Shown here piece by piece: positions 53,647-63,189 of a stretch of DNA of 64,000 nt (position 1 is its first letter; every line of letters starts with the position of its first letter). The translations under genes and the position numbers were made by a program. The stretch is taken from the NCBI RefSeq assembly GCF_000427295.1, contig NZ_ATNM01000114.1, positions 59,031 to 123,030 on the forward strand. The letters run 5' to 3'. The notes under the pieces were generated by a model. The model saw only the letters and a program-made list of their open reading frames with translations, was not told where the DNA came from and did no database searches. This DNA is from Cyclobacterium qasimii M12-11B. Its GTDB lineage: Bacteria > Bacteroidota > Bacteroidia > Cytophagales > Cyclobacteriaceae.

Positions 53647-54987
53647 TTATAGTGTAAGTGGATTCCCTAAATAAAAATCCAGTACTTTAACGCTAAAAAC
53701 AAATTGGTACTTTGCCGTAACCAAATCTGCTTCCGCATTGAACAAATTATTTTGTGCAACCTGAAAATCAACTGCATTGATTGCTCCCACTTCGAAGCGT
53801 TGCTGAGACATCCTGAAGGACTCTCCAAGTGCTTCTACCCTTATCAGTGAACTTCTGTAAGACTGTTCGGCGGCGTAAGCTGAGGTATAAGCAGATTCTA
53901 TATCTTGTCTCAAAAGATTCCTCGCTTCCATTTCCTGAATTTCACTTAATCGTTTCTGTACACGAGCCCGTTGAACACTGGCTTTGTTTCGAAAATTGGA
54001 AAAAACAGGAATACTTAATCCTATATTGGCTGACTGAGAAAGGTTGTTTTCAAATTGTTGTAATAGTGGATCAGGAGTCATAAACGTACTTTGATCAACA
54101 TAATTTGAAAACACATTGGCACTAAGGCTTAAGCTCGGAGCATAGCCACCTTGGGCAATTTTAACTCCATATTCAGCACTTTTTACTGCCAATTCAGCTG
54201 CCTTAATCTGAGGTAATCTTGTTTCTGCGATACCATAAACCTCTCCTACACCTACACTCCCAATTTCTAAACCTTCAACACCTACATCAGGCACAATAAT
54301 GCCAAATGAATCATTAAAAGGCAATTGGAGGGCCTGAGACAAATTCAACTTCGCTATTCGTAGATTGTTTTCAGAATTGATTACTTCTAATTCGTTAGTC
54401 GCTTTTTGAGCTTCCAAATCCAATTGATCCGCTTTAGGCAATGCTCCAGCCATCACCAGGCTTGTTGTTCGCTTTAATTGATCAATACTGGTTTTCAATT
54501 GGGATTTAGCGATATTCAATTGCTCCATAGAAAAGGCAACATTAATAAAGAGATTAATGGTGTTCAAAGTAATGTCATTCTTGCTAGTTTCGACATTAAG
54601 CCTGTTAACTTCTACATTCAATTTAGATTGTTGTATACTATTGCGAACCCTACCTCCAGAATATATAGGTAAGCTTGAATTGCCAGAAATATTTACATTA
54701 CCAATTCTTCTGGATTCAAAATCATTGGTAACTGGATTGATAGATCTCCCCCAACGGAATCCAGAACTAACACCCATAGAAAAAGAGGGTAACATCTGCC
54801 CTTTTGATTCCAATAAGTTAGCCTCTGAACCAATCAGATTCAATTCAGATCTTTTTAGGTTTAGATTGTTATCCAAGGCAATTTCCACACTTTGTTCTAA
54901 AGTTAATTTACCTGAATTATCCTGAGCAAATGCAACCGGAAATAGCCCGGGAATTAATAGCATTATCAGTAAAACTTGCTTTTTCAT
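53647..54987 (-). CDS. TolC family outer-membrane efflux channel
   Basis: A 446-residue protein with a Sec signal peptide (1-21, ending VAFAQ) and two internally repeated outer-membrane-efflux-protein halves. Each repeat starts with a helical segment (LTLEQSVEIALDNNLNLKRS and the later YGIAETRLPQIKAAELAVKS). It would form the outer-membrane exit duct for the adaptor encoded directly downstream. The clear ATG is well placed. First gene of a two-gene operon, divergent from the class IV aminotransferase gene. Confidence 0.88.
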   Translation of the reverse strand: MKKQVLLIMLLIPGLFPVAFAQDNSGKLTLEQSVEIALDNNLNLKRSELNLIGSEANLLESKGQMLPSFSMGVSSGFRWGRSINPVTNDFESRRIGNVNISGNSSLPIYSGGRVRNSIQQSKLNVEVNRLNVETSKNDITLNTINLFINVAFSMEQLNIAKSQLKTSIDQLKRTTSLVMAGALPKADQLDLEAQKATNELEVINSENNLRIAKLNLSQALQLPFNDSFGIIVPDVGVEGLEIGSVGVGEVYGIAETRLPQIKAAELAVKSAEYGVKIAQGGYAPSLSLSANVFSNYVDQSTFMTPDPLLQQFENNLSQSANIGLSIPVFSNFRNKASVQRARVQKRLSEIQEMEARNLLRQDIESAYTSAYAAEQSYRSSLIRVEALGESFRMSQQRFEVGAINAVDFQVAQNNLFNAEADLVTAKYQFVFSVKVLDFYLGNPLTL

Positions 54988-55226
54988 GAACTGTGAAATT
55001 TTATCATTTTTCCGGTTGATAAGCTTATTTTATCCATCTTAAAATCCCGAAACTTAAATAAACCTGCTTAAAATAAGCAAACCAAGTGCTAGTTAGTCAT
55101 TTAGTTTCAAAAATGAACCTTTCTATCTAAAAACCAGCTATGAATGACAATATTTAATTAGTTTTAACTTTAATGAAATAAGTTAAAACTAAAAATGTTC
55201 GATAATGAACATATTACTGTACAAAA

Positions 55227-56024
55227 ATGAGACAGTTTTTTAAGAATAAAACGGACGGCTTTAGTGAAGTTAGAGAATTACCAATAAATAGAGCTCTTCT
55301 TTTTGGAGACGGCTTATTTGAAACCATGGTGTTCACCAATGGTCACTTTAGATTTCACGAAGATCATCAGGCGAGGGCAATCATGGGGCTTAAAAAATTA
55401 CGAATTGAGTCCATCCCAGACCTTCTTAAAGTCAAAGAATTGCTTAACATCACCTACGGCAAGAACGCTACCTTGCGTGTGCGATGGAACATCTTTAGAT
55501 CAGGAATTGGGAAATATAGTCCTATGGAAAACGATCATTGTGAACATTTGATCGTAACTGATTTTCAGCCTTCTCCCGGGCTTAAAAACAAAGCCTATAT
55601 AAGCAACAGCATTCAAGTAAATGCCTCACCATGGGCCGGAACAAAAACCTTAAATGCCCTAACGTATGTTTTGGCCAATATTGAGCGAAAACAACAAGGG
55701 ATGGATGATGTAATCCTCTTAGACGACAAGGGAAACATTTCAGAAGGAGGCAGTTCTAATATCTTTTGGGTTAAAAACAACAATTATTTTACCCCCTCCC
55801 TCCAAACAAATTGCATTGCAGGAATTGCCCGAAAGCAAATCCTGGACCAACTTAAAAACAAGGGTTTCAATTGTGAAGTTGGAATATTTAAAGCAAAGGA
55901 TTTAATGGATGCAGATCAAGTGTTTGTAAGCAATGTTACAGGGATAAGTTATTTGCTCAATATCGATGGTAAAACTTTCGATACCAGACCTGAACCCACA
56001 CTCCTTTCCCTTTTTGAAATTTAA
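55227..56024 (+). CDS. Class IV PLP aminotransferase (PabC/IlvE-like)
   Basis: A 265-residue fold-type IV enzyme. Visible features: NRALLFGDGLFETMVFTNG at the N-terminus, an Arg in LRVRWNIFRSG, the PLP Lys in WAGTKTLNALTYVLA, and the phosphate-binding GNISEGGSSNIFWV with NVTGISYL near the end. The small size and single Lys fit 4-amino-4-deoxychorismate lyase (PabC, folate synthesis) or a D-amino-acid/branched-chain aminotransferase. No pabB neighbour is visible, so the assignment stays general. Confidence 0.78.
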   Translation: MRQFFKNKTDGFSEVRELPINRALLFGDGLFETMVFTNGHFRFHEDHQARAIMGLKKLRIESIPDLLKVKELLNITYGKNATLRVRWNIFRSGIGKYSPMENDHCEHLIVTDFQPSPGLKNKAYISNSIQVNASPWAGTKTLNALTYVLANIERKQQGMDDVILLDDKGNISEGGSSNIFWVKNNNYFTPSLQTNCIAGIARKQILDQLKNKGFNCEVGIFKAKDLMDADQVFVSNVTGISYLLNIDGKTFDTRPEPTLLSLFEI

Positions 56025-56130
56025 TTTTTATTCCACGATAAATATAAGATCAGTTTTATGCATTCAAACTTTTGAATTGGAATGCCCCCACTTCAAAAGT
56101 TAAGTTTGCAAGCTTTATTCATTAAATGAA

Positions 56131-56925
56131 TTACACTGAAACCTCAGCCTTGATTCGTGGATGAGGGTCATATTTTAACAATTGGATGTCTTCATACTTG
56201 AATGAAAAGATGTCTTTTATCTCCGGATTTAACTTTAGCTGAGGTAAAGGCTTACATTCTCTGGTAAGTTGTAGCCTGGCTTGATCCAAATGGTTATTGT
56301 ATAGGTGGGCATCTCCTAAGGTATGAATAAATTCACCGGGCTCCAGATCACACACCTGCGCTACCATGGCTAAAAACAAGGCATAGGAGGCAATATTAAA
56401 GGGTACCCCTAGAAATACATCTGCACTGCGCTGGTATAACTGACAAGACAATTTACCATCAGCTACATAAAACTGGAACATTAAATGGCAAGGAGGCAAA
56501 GCCATTTGATCCACATCTGCAACATTCCAAGCGCTAACAAGAAGTCGTCTAGAATTGGGATTTTTCTTTATTTGATTGATTAGATTTTTTATCTGGTCAA
56601 TCTCTCCTCCTTTTCCGTCTGGCCAATGCCTCCATTGATAACCATAAACGGGGCCCAGGTCGCCTTTTTCATTTGCCCACTCATCCCAAATGGACACTTT
56701 GTTATCCTTGAGGTATTTGATATTGGTATCACCAGCTAAGAACCAAAGCAATTCATGGAAAATCGAACGGGTATGACATTTTTTCGTGGTGACCAAAGGA
56801 AAACCTTCAGACAAATCATACCGCATTTGATACCCAAATACACTCAAAGTGCCAGTACCTGTTCGATCTCCTTTTTTGATACCATGGTCCAATATATGTT
56901 GTAATAACTGATGGTATTGTTGCAT
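56131..56925 (-). CDS. thyA: Thymidylate synthase ThyA
   Basis: A 264-residue enzyme methylating dUMP to dTMP with methylene-tetrahydrofolate; the length equals that of E. coli ThyA. Motifs: [19 protein letters not shown] near the N-terminus, the dUMP-phosphate [16 protein letters not shown], the catalytic Cys in [12 protein letters not shown], and the folate/dUMP region [18 protein letters not shown]. It begins 12 nt after rfbB and probably shares its transcript. Confidence 0.96.
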   Translation of the reverse strand: MQQYHQLLQHILDHGIKKGDRTGTGTLSVFGYQMRYDLSEGFPLVTTKKCHTRSIFHELLWFLAGDTNIKYLKDNKVSIWDEWANEKGDLGPVYGYQWRHWPDGKGGEIDQIKNLINQIKKNPNSRRLLVSAWNVADVDQMALPPCHLMFQFYVADGKLSCQLYQRSADVFLGVPFNIASYALFLAMVAQVCDLEPGEFIHTLGDAHLYNNHLDQARLQLTRECKPLPQLKLNPEIKDIFSFKYEDIQLLKYDPHPRIKAEVSV

Positions 56926-56937
56926 ATTGTATTCCGT

Positions 56938-57984
56938 TTAACTGTAATGCTGTTGGTAATATTTTTGATAATCACCAGAAGTTACTCCGTCTAACCATCC
57001 TTCGTTTTCCAGGTACCAATCTACAGTTTTCTCAATCCCTACTTCAAAGGTTAGGCTTGGTTTCCAGCCCAGTTCTTTGTTGATTTTATCTGCGTCAATG
57101 GCGTACCGTTGGTCATGTCCTGCTCGGTCTTTCACAAAGGTAATTAATTGTTCTGATGCTCCTTTATCCCTACCAAGTTTTCGGTCCATGATTTCACATA
57201 GCAACTTTACGATGTCAATGTTTTTCCATTCGTTGAACCCACCAATATTGTATGTTTCTCCCGTTTTTCCTTTATGAAAAACCAAGTCAATAGCTATGGC
57301 GTGGTCTAACACAAATAGCCAATCCCTAATATTATCACCTTTGCCATAGACTGGTAAGGGTTTATTTTGCTTGATATTGTGAATACAAAGCGGAATTAAT
57401 TTTTCAGGGAATTGATTAGGTCCATAATTGTTTGAGCAATTTGAAATCACAGTTTTCAAACCATATGTATTGGCATAGGCTCTTACAAAATGATCTGAGG
57501 CTGCCTTAGAAGAAGAATAGGGGGATTGTGGATCATAAGGAGTAGTCTCTAGAAAAAACCCACCGTCATCAAGAGATCCATAAACCTCATCCGTAGAAAC
57601 ATGATAAAAGAGATGGTTGTCTAGGTCTTTCCAATGGTTTTTGGCCGTATTCAAAAGATTAACCGTTCCCATAACGTTCGTTTTCACAAATGCCAATGGA
57701 TCAGTGATTGATCTGTCAACATGAGACTCAGCGGCCAAATGGATGACATCTGTTATCTGGTAATCATTAAAAACCTCTTTTAAAAGATCTTCATCGTTAA
57801 TATCAACTTTTGCGAAGGCATAGTTTTTCGACCCTTCAATGTCTTTTAAATTCTCCAAATTACCTGCATAGGTTAGACAATCTAAATTCACGATCCTGTA
57901 ATTTGGATATTTTTTAACAAAAAGTCTGACGACATGAGAACCTATAAAACCAGCTCCTCCAGTGATCAATATTGATTTTTCCAT
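56938..57984 (-). CDS. rfbB: dTDP-glucose 4,6-dehydratase RfbB
   Basis: A 348-residue extended short-chain dehydrogenase making dTDP-4-keto-6-deoxyglucose for rhamnose-type deoxysugars. NAD motif ITGGAGFIGSHVVRLF, the active-site YHVSTDEVYGSL and catalytic YSSSKAASDHFVRAY are all present, with NNYGPNQFPEKLIPL as the family signature. Its sugar should feed the surface polysaccharide locus upstream on the same strand (wzc, wza, GT4). The partner genes rfbA/C/D are not in the window. A hairpin separates it from wzc. Confidence 0.95.
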   Translation of the reverse strand: MEKSILITGGAGFIGSHVVRLFVKKYPNYRIVNLDCLTYAGNLENLKDIEGSKNYAFAKVDINDEDLLKEVFNDYQITDVIHLAAESHVDRSITDPLAFVKTNVMGTVNLLNTAKNHWKDLDNHLFYHVSTDEVYGSLDDGGFFLETTPYDPQSPYSSSKAASDHFVRAYANTYGLKTVISNCSNNYGPNQFPEKLIPLCIHNIKQNKPLPVYGKGDNIRDWLFVLDHAIAIDLVFHKGKTGETYNIGGFNEWKNIDIVKLLCEIMDRKLGRDKGASEQLITFVKDRAGHDQRYAIDADKINKELGWKPSLTFEVGIEKTVDWYLENEGWLDGVTSGDYQKYYQQHYS

Positions 57985-58048
57985 AATCTAAAATTTTAAA
58001 ATAAAATAAGTTTATAAAAATATAAAAGTTTAAAAGTATAGCCTAAAA

Positions 58049-58086
58049 TAGGTGATTTCAAATTTTTAACGCTATGAAATCACCTA
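58049..58086 (-). terminator. Hairpin between the Wzc-like gene and rfbB
   Basis: Arms TAGGTGATTTCA (58049-58060) and TGAAATCACCTA (58075-58086), perfect 12-bp stem. On the minus strand it is followed by TTTTAGG, a weak T tract, so partial readthrough into rfbB is possible. Confidence 0.55.
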
Positions 58087-58218
58087 AAATTCAGGTCTTA
58101 AAGGTTTTTCTTGTTAGAAGAAAACCACTTTAACCTCAACTGCTTAACCATTAATAAAACTGCCCCTTTCAACATGAATATGACTGCATAACATGAACTT
58201 AAAAGCGACTTACAAAAA

Positions 58219-60664
58219 CTAAGCCTTGAATTTTGATAGAAATTTTTCCAGCCAACTTGTTTTGAATTTCTTCTCTTCCGAATAGTAACCATCACCATAG
58301 CTATTCTTCATCATATAGGAATAATTGTACCCATATCCATAATTATAGCCTCCGAAGTCATAGGTATCACCTCCACCTTTAAGACCATTGAAAACAGCAT
58401 AAAAATTTCTCACCTGATCATTTGAATAAAGATCATTGATCATTAATAAATGATTTTTATGTGTAAAATCATGCCTTACTATATAAAGATTAACATCAGA
58501 AAAACGTAATAAGTCCATGGTTTCTGATACCAACCCTACTGGAGGGCAATCCATAATAATAATATCAAACTCTTGCTCCAACTGCTCCAAAAATTCAGCC
58601 ATTTTATCTTTTAACAATAATTCTGCTGGGTTTGGAGGAACTGCCCCTGAAGGTACCGCATACAGATTTTCATATTGCGTTTTAAGTATTATCTCATCAG
58701 CAGAATCTTTATCTACTAAAAAAGTAGAAAGTCCCTTTTTATTTGAAACACCTAAATACTTCGCAAGTTTAGGTTTCCTAAGGTCAAGTCCGATAATACA
58801 GGTTTTTTTTCCACTAAGTGCCATCGCAGAAGCCAGGTTCAAACTTATATAGGTTTTACCTTCACCTGAAATACTGGAAGTTACCAAAATTTTCTTGCAT
58901 TTCTTCTCACTGGCAATGTAAAAAAGTGCAGACCGTAGAGATCGAAATGATTCAGAAGCAAGTGAGCGGGGATGTTCGGCTACTAGTAAATTGGTGTTTT
59001 TATCACTATATCCAATGGTTCCTAACATAGGAATTCTCAATAGATTTTTTAGCTGAATTTGATCCATTACCCTGTTATTTAGGTAATGAAATAAAACTAA
59101 AAAGCCAAATGGAAGAAAAAACCAAGGCCTATAGCATAAGTGTAATTTTGTGTTTTTTTAGGGTAAATTAGTGTTCCTCTTTTAGCATAGTCCACGATAC
59201 TGTTATCAGGTACATTGGATGCTTTCGCTATACCAGCCTCTGCCCTTTTCTCAAGTAAGTAGGTATATAGGTTTTCCCTTAATTTAAACTCTCTTAGGAT
59301 GTTGGTATAATCAGACTCTGCTTTAGGCAAGTTGGAAAACTGCTTGTCAAATGAATTTAATTTTTCTGATTTTCTTTCTTTTTGCTTTCTGTATTTGAAA
59401 TGAGGTTCTGAATATTCTCAAAAATATTTTCTTTCAACCTTTCTATTTGCTGATCCAAAACTTTTACATCTGGGTGAGTATCCTTAACTATTGATAGCAA
59501 CTTTCTCCTTTCCATAGAGAGTTCTACCAATGACATTGTCATGTCATTAAAAAGGCCATCACCAATTCCAACAATGGAGGGGGCCACGATCTCTTCAAAT
59601 GAATCTGTTTTAGTGACCAGGTAACTTTTTAAAGTATTGTAATAAGCCAATTCAAAATCTATGGCTTGGATATTTGCTTCCAAAACCTGAATATTATCCA
59701 ATACTCCACCAAATTCAGCGTTTACATCCAACATTCTATTTTGAACTTTAAAACGTTGCAAACTTCCCTCAGCAGACTTTAATGAATCCTCTACAATGTA
59801 GAGTTGTTCCTCAATAAATTTCAAAGCATTTTCAGAGATTAGATTTTTCTCTTTTAGGTCGTACTCAAGAAAAGCATCCATTAATGCGTTGATATAATCA
59901 CTTCCTTTTTCTTCAATTTTAGTAACTGTACTAATCTCCAGCACAGTCCCATAATTAATAAGTGGTTTTACTTGAATAGCGTTGGAATAACGATCTATAA
60001 GTGAGGATGGGGTATGAAGTAAAAACTCATAAGTGTCGTATTGTCGAGAATTGTTTTGTAAAAAAATCTTAAACTTGGCATCTTCACCAATTACCTCTTC
60101 TCCAAATTTCAAATTTTTATTGAAAATATCTCGGTCCTCTTCCACGTATTTGTAACTCATGAAGAAGTTATCAAGAAACATATTTTCTCCTGGAAGTAAT
60201 CTAAAAGTGGAATCAGAGAGGATTTTAATCCTTATTTTTCGATTGGTAATTTGTGGATAGTCCCAATCAACAGCTACCTTTATAGGACTATTTTTATACA
60301 ATTCAATTTCTTTGATATTTGTTGATGCAAAATAACTAACATCAAAGTGAAGCTTAGCCAGTGCTTCGGACGTAAGGTTTTTTGAAGAAAAAAGTAATAT
60401 GTCATTTGTGAGATTTTCCCCTCCTGAAAAAATATTAGACCTGTCCAGAATTCTAACTTCAGGAGCAGCATTACTTTTAATCATAACACTTCCTTTCACC
60501 TCAAATTTCTCCATCGTATATCGATGAAAAAGGAATACTGTAACTAAGCCAATGAAAATACAAATCAAATATAAAGGCCAATACCTGAAATATTTGATGA
60601 GGTAATATTTAATATCAATAGGCTTCTCTTGTTCGTCAAACTTCGATAGATCTAGATTTTCCAT
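58219..60664 (-). CDS. Wzc-type exopolysaccharide co-polymerase/tyrosine kinase, interrupted by two apparent 1-nt deletions
   Basis: After correcting two indels this is one 815-residue protein. The N-terminal Wzz domain has a first membrane helix (about 34-52) and a large periplasmic coiled-coil region. A second helix (YAIGLGFFLPFGFLVLFHYL) precedes the cytoplasmic BY-kinase with Walker A SSISGEGKTYISLNLA, Walker A' IIGLDLRKPKL and Walker B DIIIMDCPPVG. The tail has a dense tyrosine cluster (GGYNYGYGYNYSYMMKNSYG), the autophosphorylation site. Needed changes: one T in 59361-59365 and one A in 59116-59121 (plus strand). It should control chain length and export of a capsule or EPS together with the adjacent Wza-like protein. 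Confidence 0.88.
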
Positions 60665-60666
60665 AA

Positions 60667-61482
60667 TTAAAAAAGTCCTGAAGTAATACCGTAAACAAAC
60701 ATCATTGCCGTAATAATGGATATCCCCAACTGTAAGCTTGCGGTTAAATTCTCTCCTGAACCAATTTGCCTTATTTGCATAGGTTGTAGGTATAGAATAT
60801 CATTTGGTTGAATAAAATAGTAAGGCGATGCCAGTAGCCTCCTATCATTGAGATTAATTTGATGGATTTTGGTTCCACCATCGTATTGTCTGATCAAAAA
60901 CAATTCGTTCTTCCTCGCTAAAATACTTGACTCTCCTGCCATAGAAATGGCGTCAAAAATTGTAGCTCGGTTTTTCAAAAGAATTTTAGGCCCAACATTG
61001 TTAAACTCCCCCATTGTAGTAAATCTAATACCACCGATGCGAAGTTTCACTTGTACTTCATCCTTAAAATAATAGTTTATAGCTTCCTGAACTTTATCCC
61101 TGGCTTCAATTTCAGATAATCCAGAAATTTTGAGCGGTGCTAGATTGGGTATTTGAATGTACCCATTTTTATCTAGGGAATATCCTGAAAAATAAAAAAC
61201 ATCCATACTACCTCCTGAATTCCCTCCTCTTCCAACACTTGAGGACTTTGCTCCCTGAAATTCAAAAGCCCTGAGTAATTCCTGATTGGGAGAGGCGAAA
61301 TCCACGTCTATAATATCATGAGGTTGTAATATGTACTCATAATCCACTTCTGCAAAGGGAATAAATTCATCAAGTCCTATTGGCTCATTTCCTTTTAAAT
61401 TTTGAAGGTAATTTATTCGCTTATTACTTATACATGAAGTAACTAAAACAAAAATTAAAACCGGTAATACCAGTCTTCTCAT
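60667..61482 (-). CDS. Wza-like polysaccharide export lipoprotein
   Basis: A 271-residue outer-membrane exporter with lipobox FVLVTSC (Cys near 17). The polysaccharide-export domain contains YEYILQPHDIIDVDF and the SLBB-like region GYIQIPNLAPLKISGLSEIE; a C-terminal helix (about 246-268) could cross the outer membrane as in Wza. I choose ATG 61482 because the TTG at 61509 would add nine residues before the signal peptide. It ends 2 nt before the Wzc-like start, the usual pairing. Confidence 0.88.
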   Translation of the reverse strand: MRRLVLPVLIFVLVTSCISNKRINYLQNLKGNEPIGLDEFIPFAEVDYEYILQPHDIIDVDFASPNQELLRAFEFQGAKSSSVGRGGNSGGSMDVFYFSGYSLDKNGYIQIPNLAPLKISGLSEIEARDKVQEAINYYFKDEVQVKLRIGGIRFTTMGEFNNVGPKILLKNRATIFDAISMAGESSILARKNELFLIRQYDGGTKIHQINLNDRRLLASPYYFIQPNDILYLQPMQIRQIGSGENLTASLQLGISIITAMMFVYGITSGLF

Positions 61483-61564
61483 ATAAAAATTATTTGTAAT
61501 CACCTTCAAAATTAATTAAATATGTATGTATTGAAAAAAAAGAGGGTAATTAATTTAAAGTTAA

Positions 61565-62722
61565 TTATTTCGAGTCCAATAAGCGATTATATGCGTTAAA
61601 AATCTCCTTATGCATGGATTTTCTTTCAAACTTATTAATTACTCTTTGGTATAGGTTGTCAGCATAGCCTTGCATATCAGCTCTTCTCACAAACGCAAAC
61701 TCCATAGCTTCCTTCAAGGCAGATACAAGACCAACTTGGAAAACAAGGGCTGTTTTTTTATGTTTGACAAGGTCTGTGTTGCCTGGGATATCAGAACAGA
61801 TGATAGGGCAGTTCATCGCTCCTGACTCTAACAATACGTTTGGGAAACCTTCTCTATAAGAAGGGTGGATAAGTACATCAGAGATGGCCAAGTAATGTGC
61901 TACATGATCCGTCCATGGTACATGCACTATGCGAGGATGATCATTTATCTGGTTAATCGTTTTGGGATCAAGAGGATTTAGGTCTTGTTCAAAATCTCCC
62001 AACAATATCAATTTTGAACGGTTGACTATTTTAGATTGAATAAAGGCCTCTACCAAGTCCGCAATTCCCTTATCCTTTACTAACCTACCCACCGTTAACA
62101 TCAAAAAATCATCGTCTCCTGGCACAATTCTCATGGTAGCTGCTACCAAGTGATTTTCTTGAAGGTTATTCCTATCAAATACATCTAAATCAACCCCATT
62201 AGATGACCCTTCTCCTATTACCCTTACCTTCTTTGGGTTAACCAACTTCTTTTTCAAAATATATTCCATTAGCGAATGGGAATTTGGCCAAACTTCATCC
62301 GCAAAACGATAGGTTATTTTTTCTATATCAGATAAAAATTTAGCCTTATTTCCTTGTTCTACTATAAATGGGAGGCCAGCCAAGGTATGAATCTTAACTG
62401 GAACGCCTGCCAATCGGGCTGCAATCATACCAAGTAAGCCAGCTTTCGGAGTATGTGTATGCACAATATCAGGCTTTTCCTTTTTAAAAAGTTTGAATAG
62501 CAACCACAAACAGTAAATGTCCTTAAATGGCGTGATTTTTCTAGTAAAAGGTATTATCTCTTTCCTGATGCCTTTTTCGTTTTTCAGTACATCATACCAT
62601 TCTTTTCCTTCAGCACTTACCATGAGCACGTCAAAGCCAGCATTTGACATGTAACTCATTTGGTTTTTTAATAATAATTTGAGAGAAAGGGGAACAGTAG
62701 TGATCCTAATCAACTTTGGCAT
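61565..62722 (-). CDS. Family 4 glycosyltransferase
   Basis: A 385-residue GT-B glycosyltransferase of the GT4 type. The N-terminal half includes DIVHTHTPKAGLLGMIAARL; the C-terminal donor-binding half has LMLTVGRLVKDKGIADLVEAF and the acidic-box region HPSYREGFPNVLLESGAM with the conserved Glu pair spacing. It should add a sugar to the repeat unit of the polysaccharide exported by the Wza/Wzc pair that follows 82 nt later. Donor and acceptor are unknown. Confidence 0.88.
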   Translation of the reverse strand: MPKLIRITTVPLSLKLLLKNQMSYMSNAGFDVLMVSAEGKEWYDVLKNEKGIRKEIIPFTRKITPFKDIYCLWLLFKLFKKEKPDIVHTHTPKAGLLGMIAARLAGVPVKIHTLAGLPFIVEQGNKAKFLSDIEKITYRFADEVWPNSHSLMEYILKKKLVNPKKVRVIGEGSSNGVDLDVFDRNNLQENHLVAATMRIVPGDDDFLMLTVGRLVKDKGIADLVEAFIQSKIVNRSKLILLGDFEQDLNPLDPKTINQINDHPRIVHVPWTDHVAHYLAISDVLIHPSYREGFPNVLLESGAMNCPIICSDIPGNTDLVKHKKTALVFQVGLVSALKEAMEFAFVRRADMQGYADNLYQRVINKFERKSMHKEIFNAYNRLLDSK

Positions 62723-63189
62723 TCAGCTATTATTTAATTAAAAGGTCAAATATACCTATTAAATCGGTTGAAAAATAGAATAATCTAAGCAGTGGTCTGC
62801 TATTTTTTCACTTTAGAAACGAATGGAATTGTTAAAAAGTGGCAATTCATGATGATTTCTTTTATGCATTCAAAAGACCACATGAATCATTCCTAATAAA
62901 TTTAATCCGGTTTATTCAATAGGGTTCTTAAAGCCTGTACTGTTTCCCTCTATAAATGATGGATTAACTATTACAAGTTTCGGGCTCAAAAAGCGTTATT
63001 TTTTTTTTGAATACAGTCTGCAGTGAATACCTCACTTGAAGCTAATAAATAAACCATTCCCTTTGTCTAACAAAATAAATACAAAGGTGGAAAATTCATT
63101 CATAATATCGAACATTCAAGTTATTTAAATCACCTCCGTATTTAGGAAAGTCATATCCAAACATCAAGAATTTTAATAGTTGTTAAGGC
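62723..63189. other. Intergenic region between the TPR and GT4 genes
   Basis: About 465 nt, AT-rich, with no convincing gene on either strand. It should carry the promoter of the polysaccharide operon (minus strand). I saw no clear -33/-7 pair and no terminator for the TPR gene. Confidence 0.45.

Noticed and set aside
58098..58298. 66-residue minus-strand frame overlapping the end of the Wzc-like gene
   Set aside because: It is out of frame with the tyrosine-rich tail and has no supporting features.
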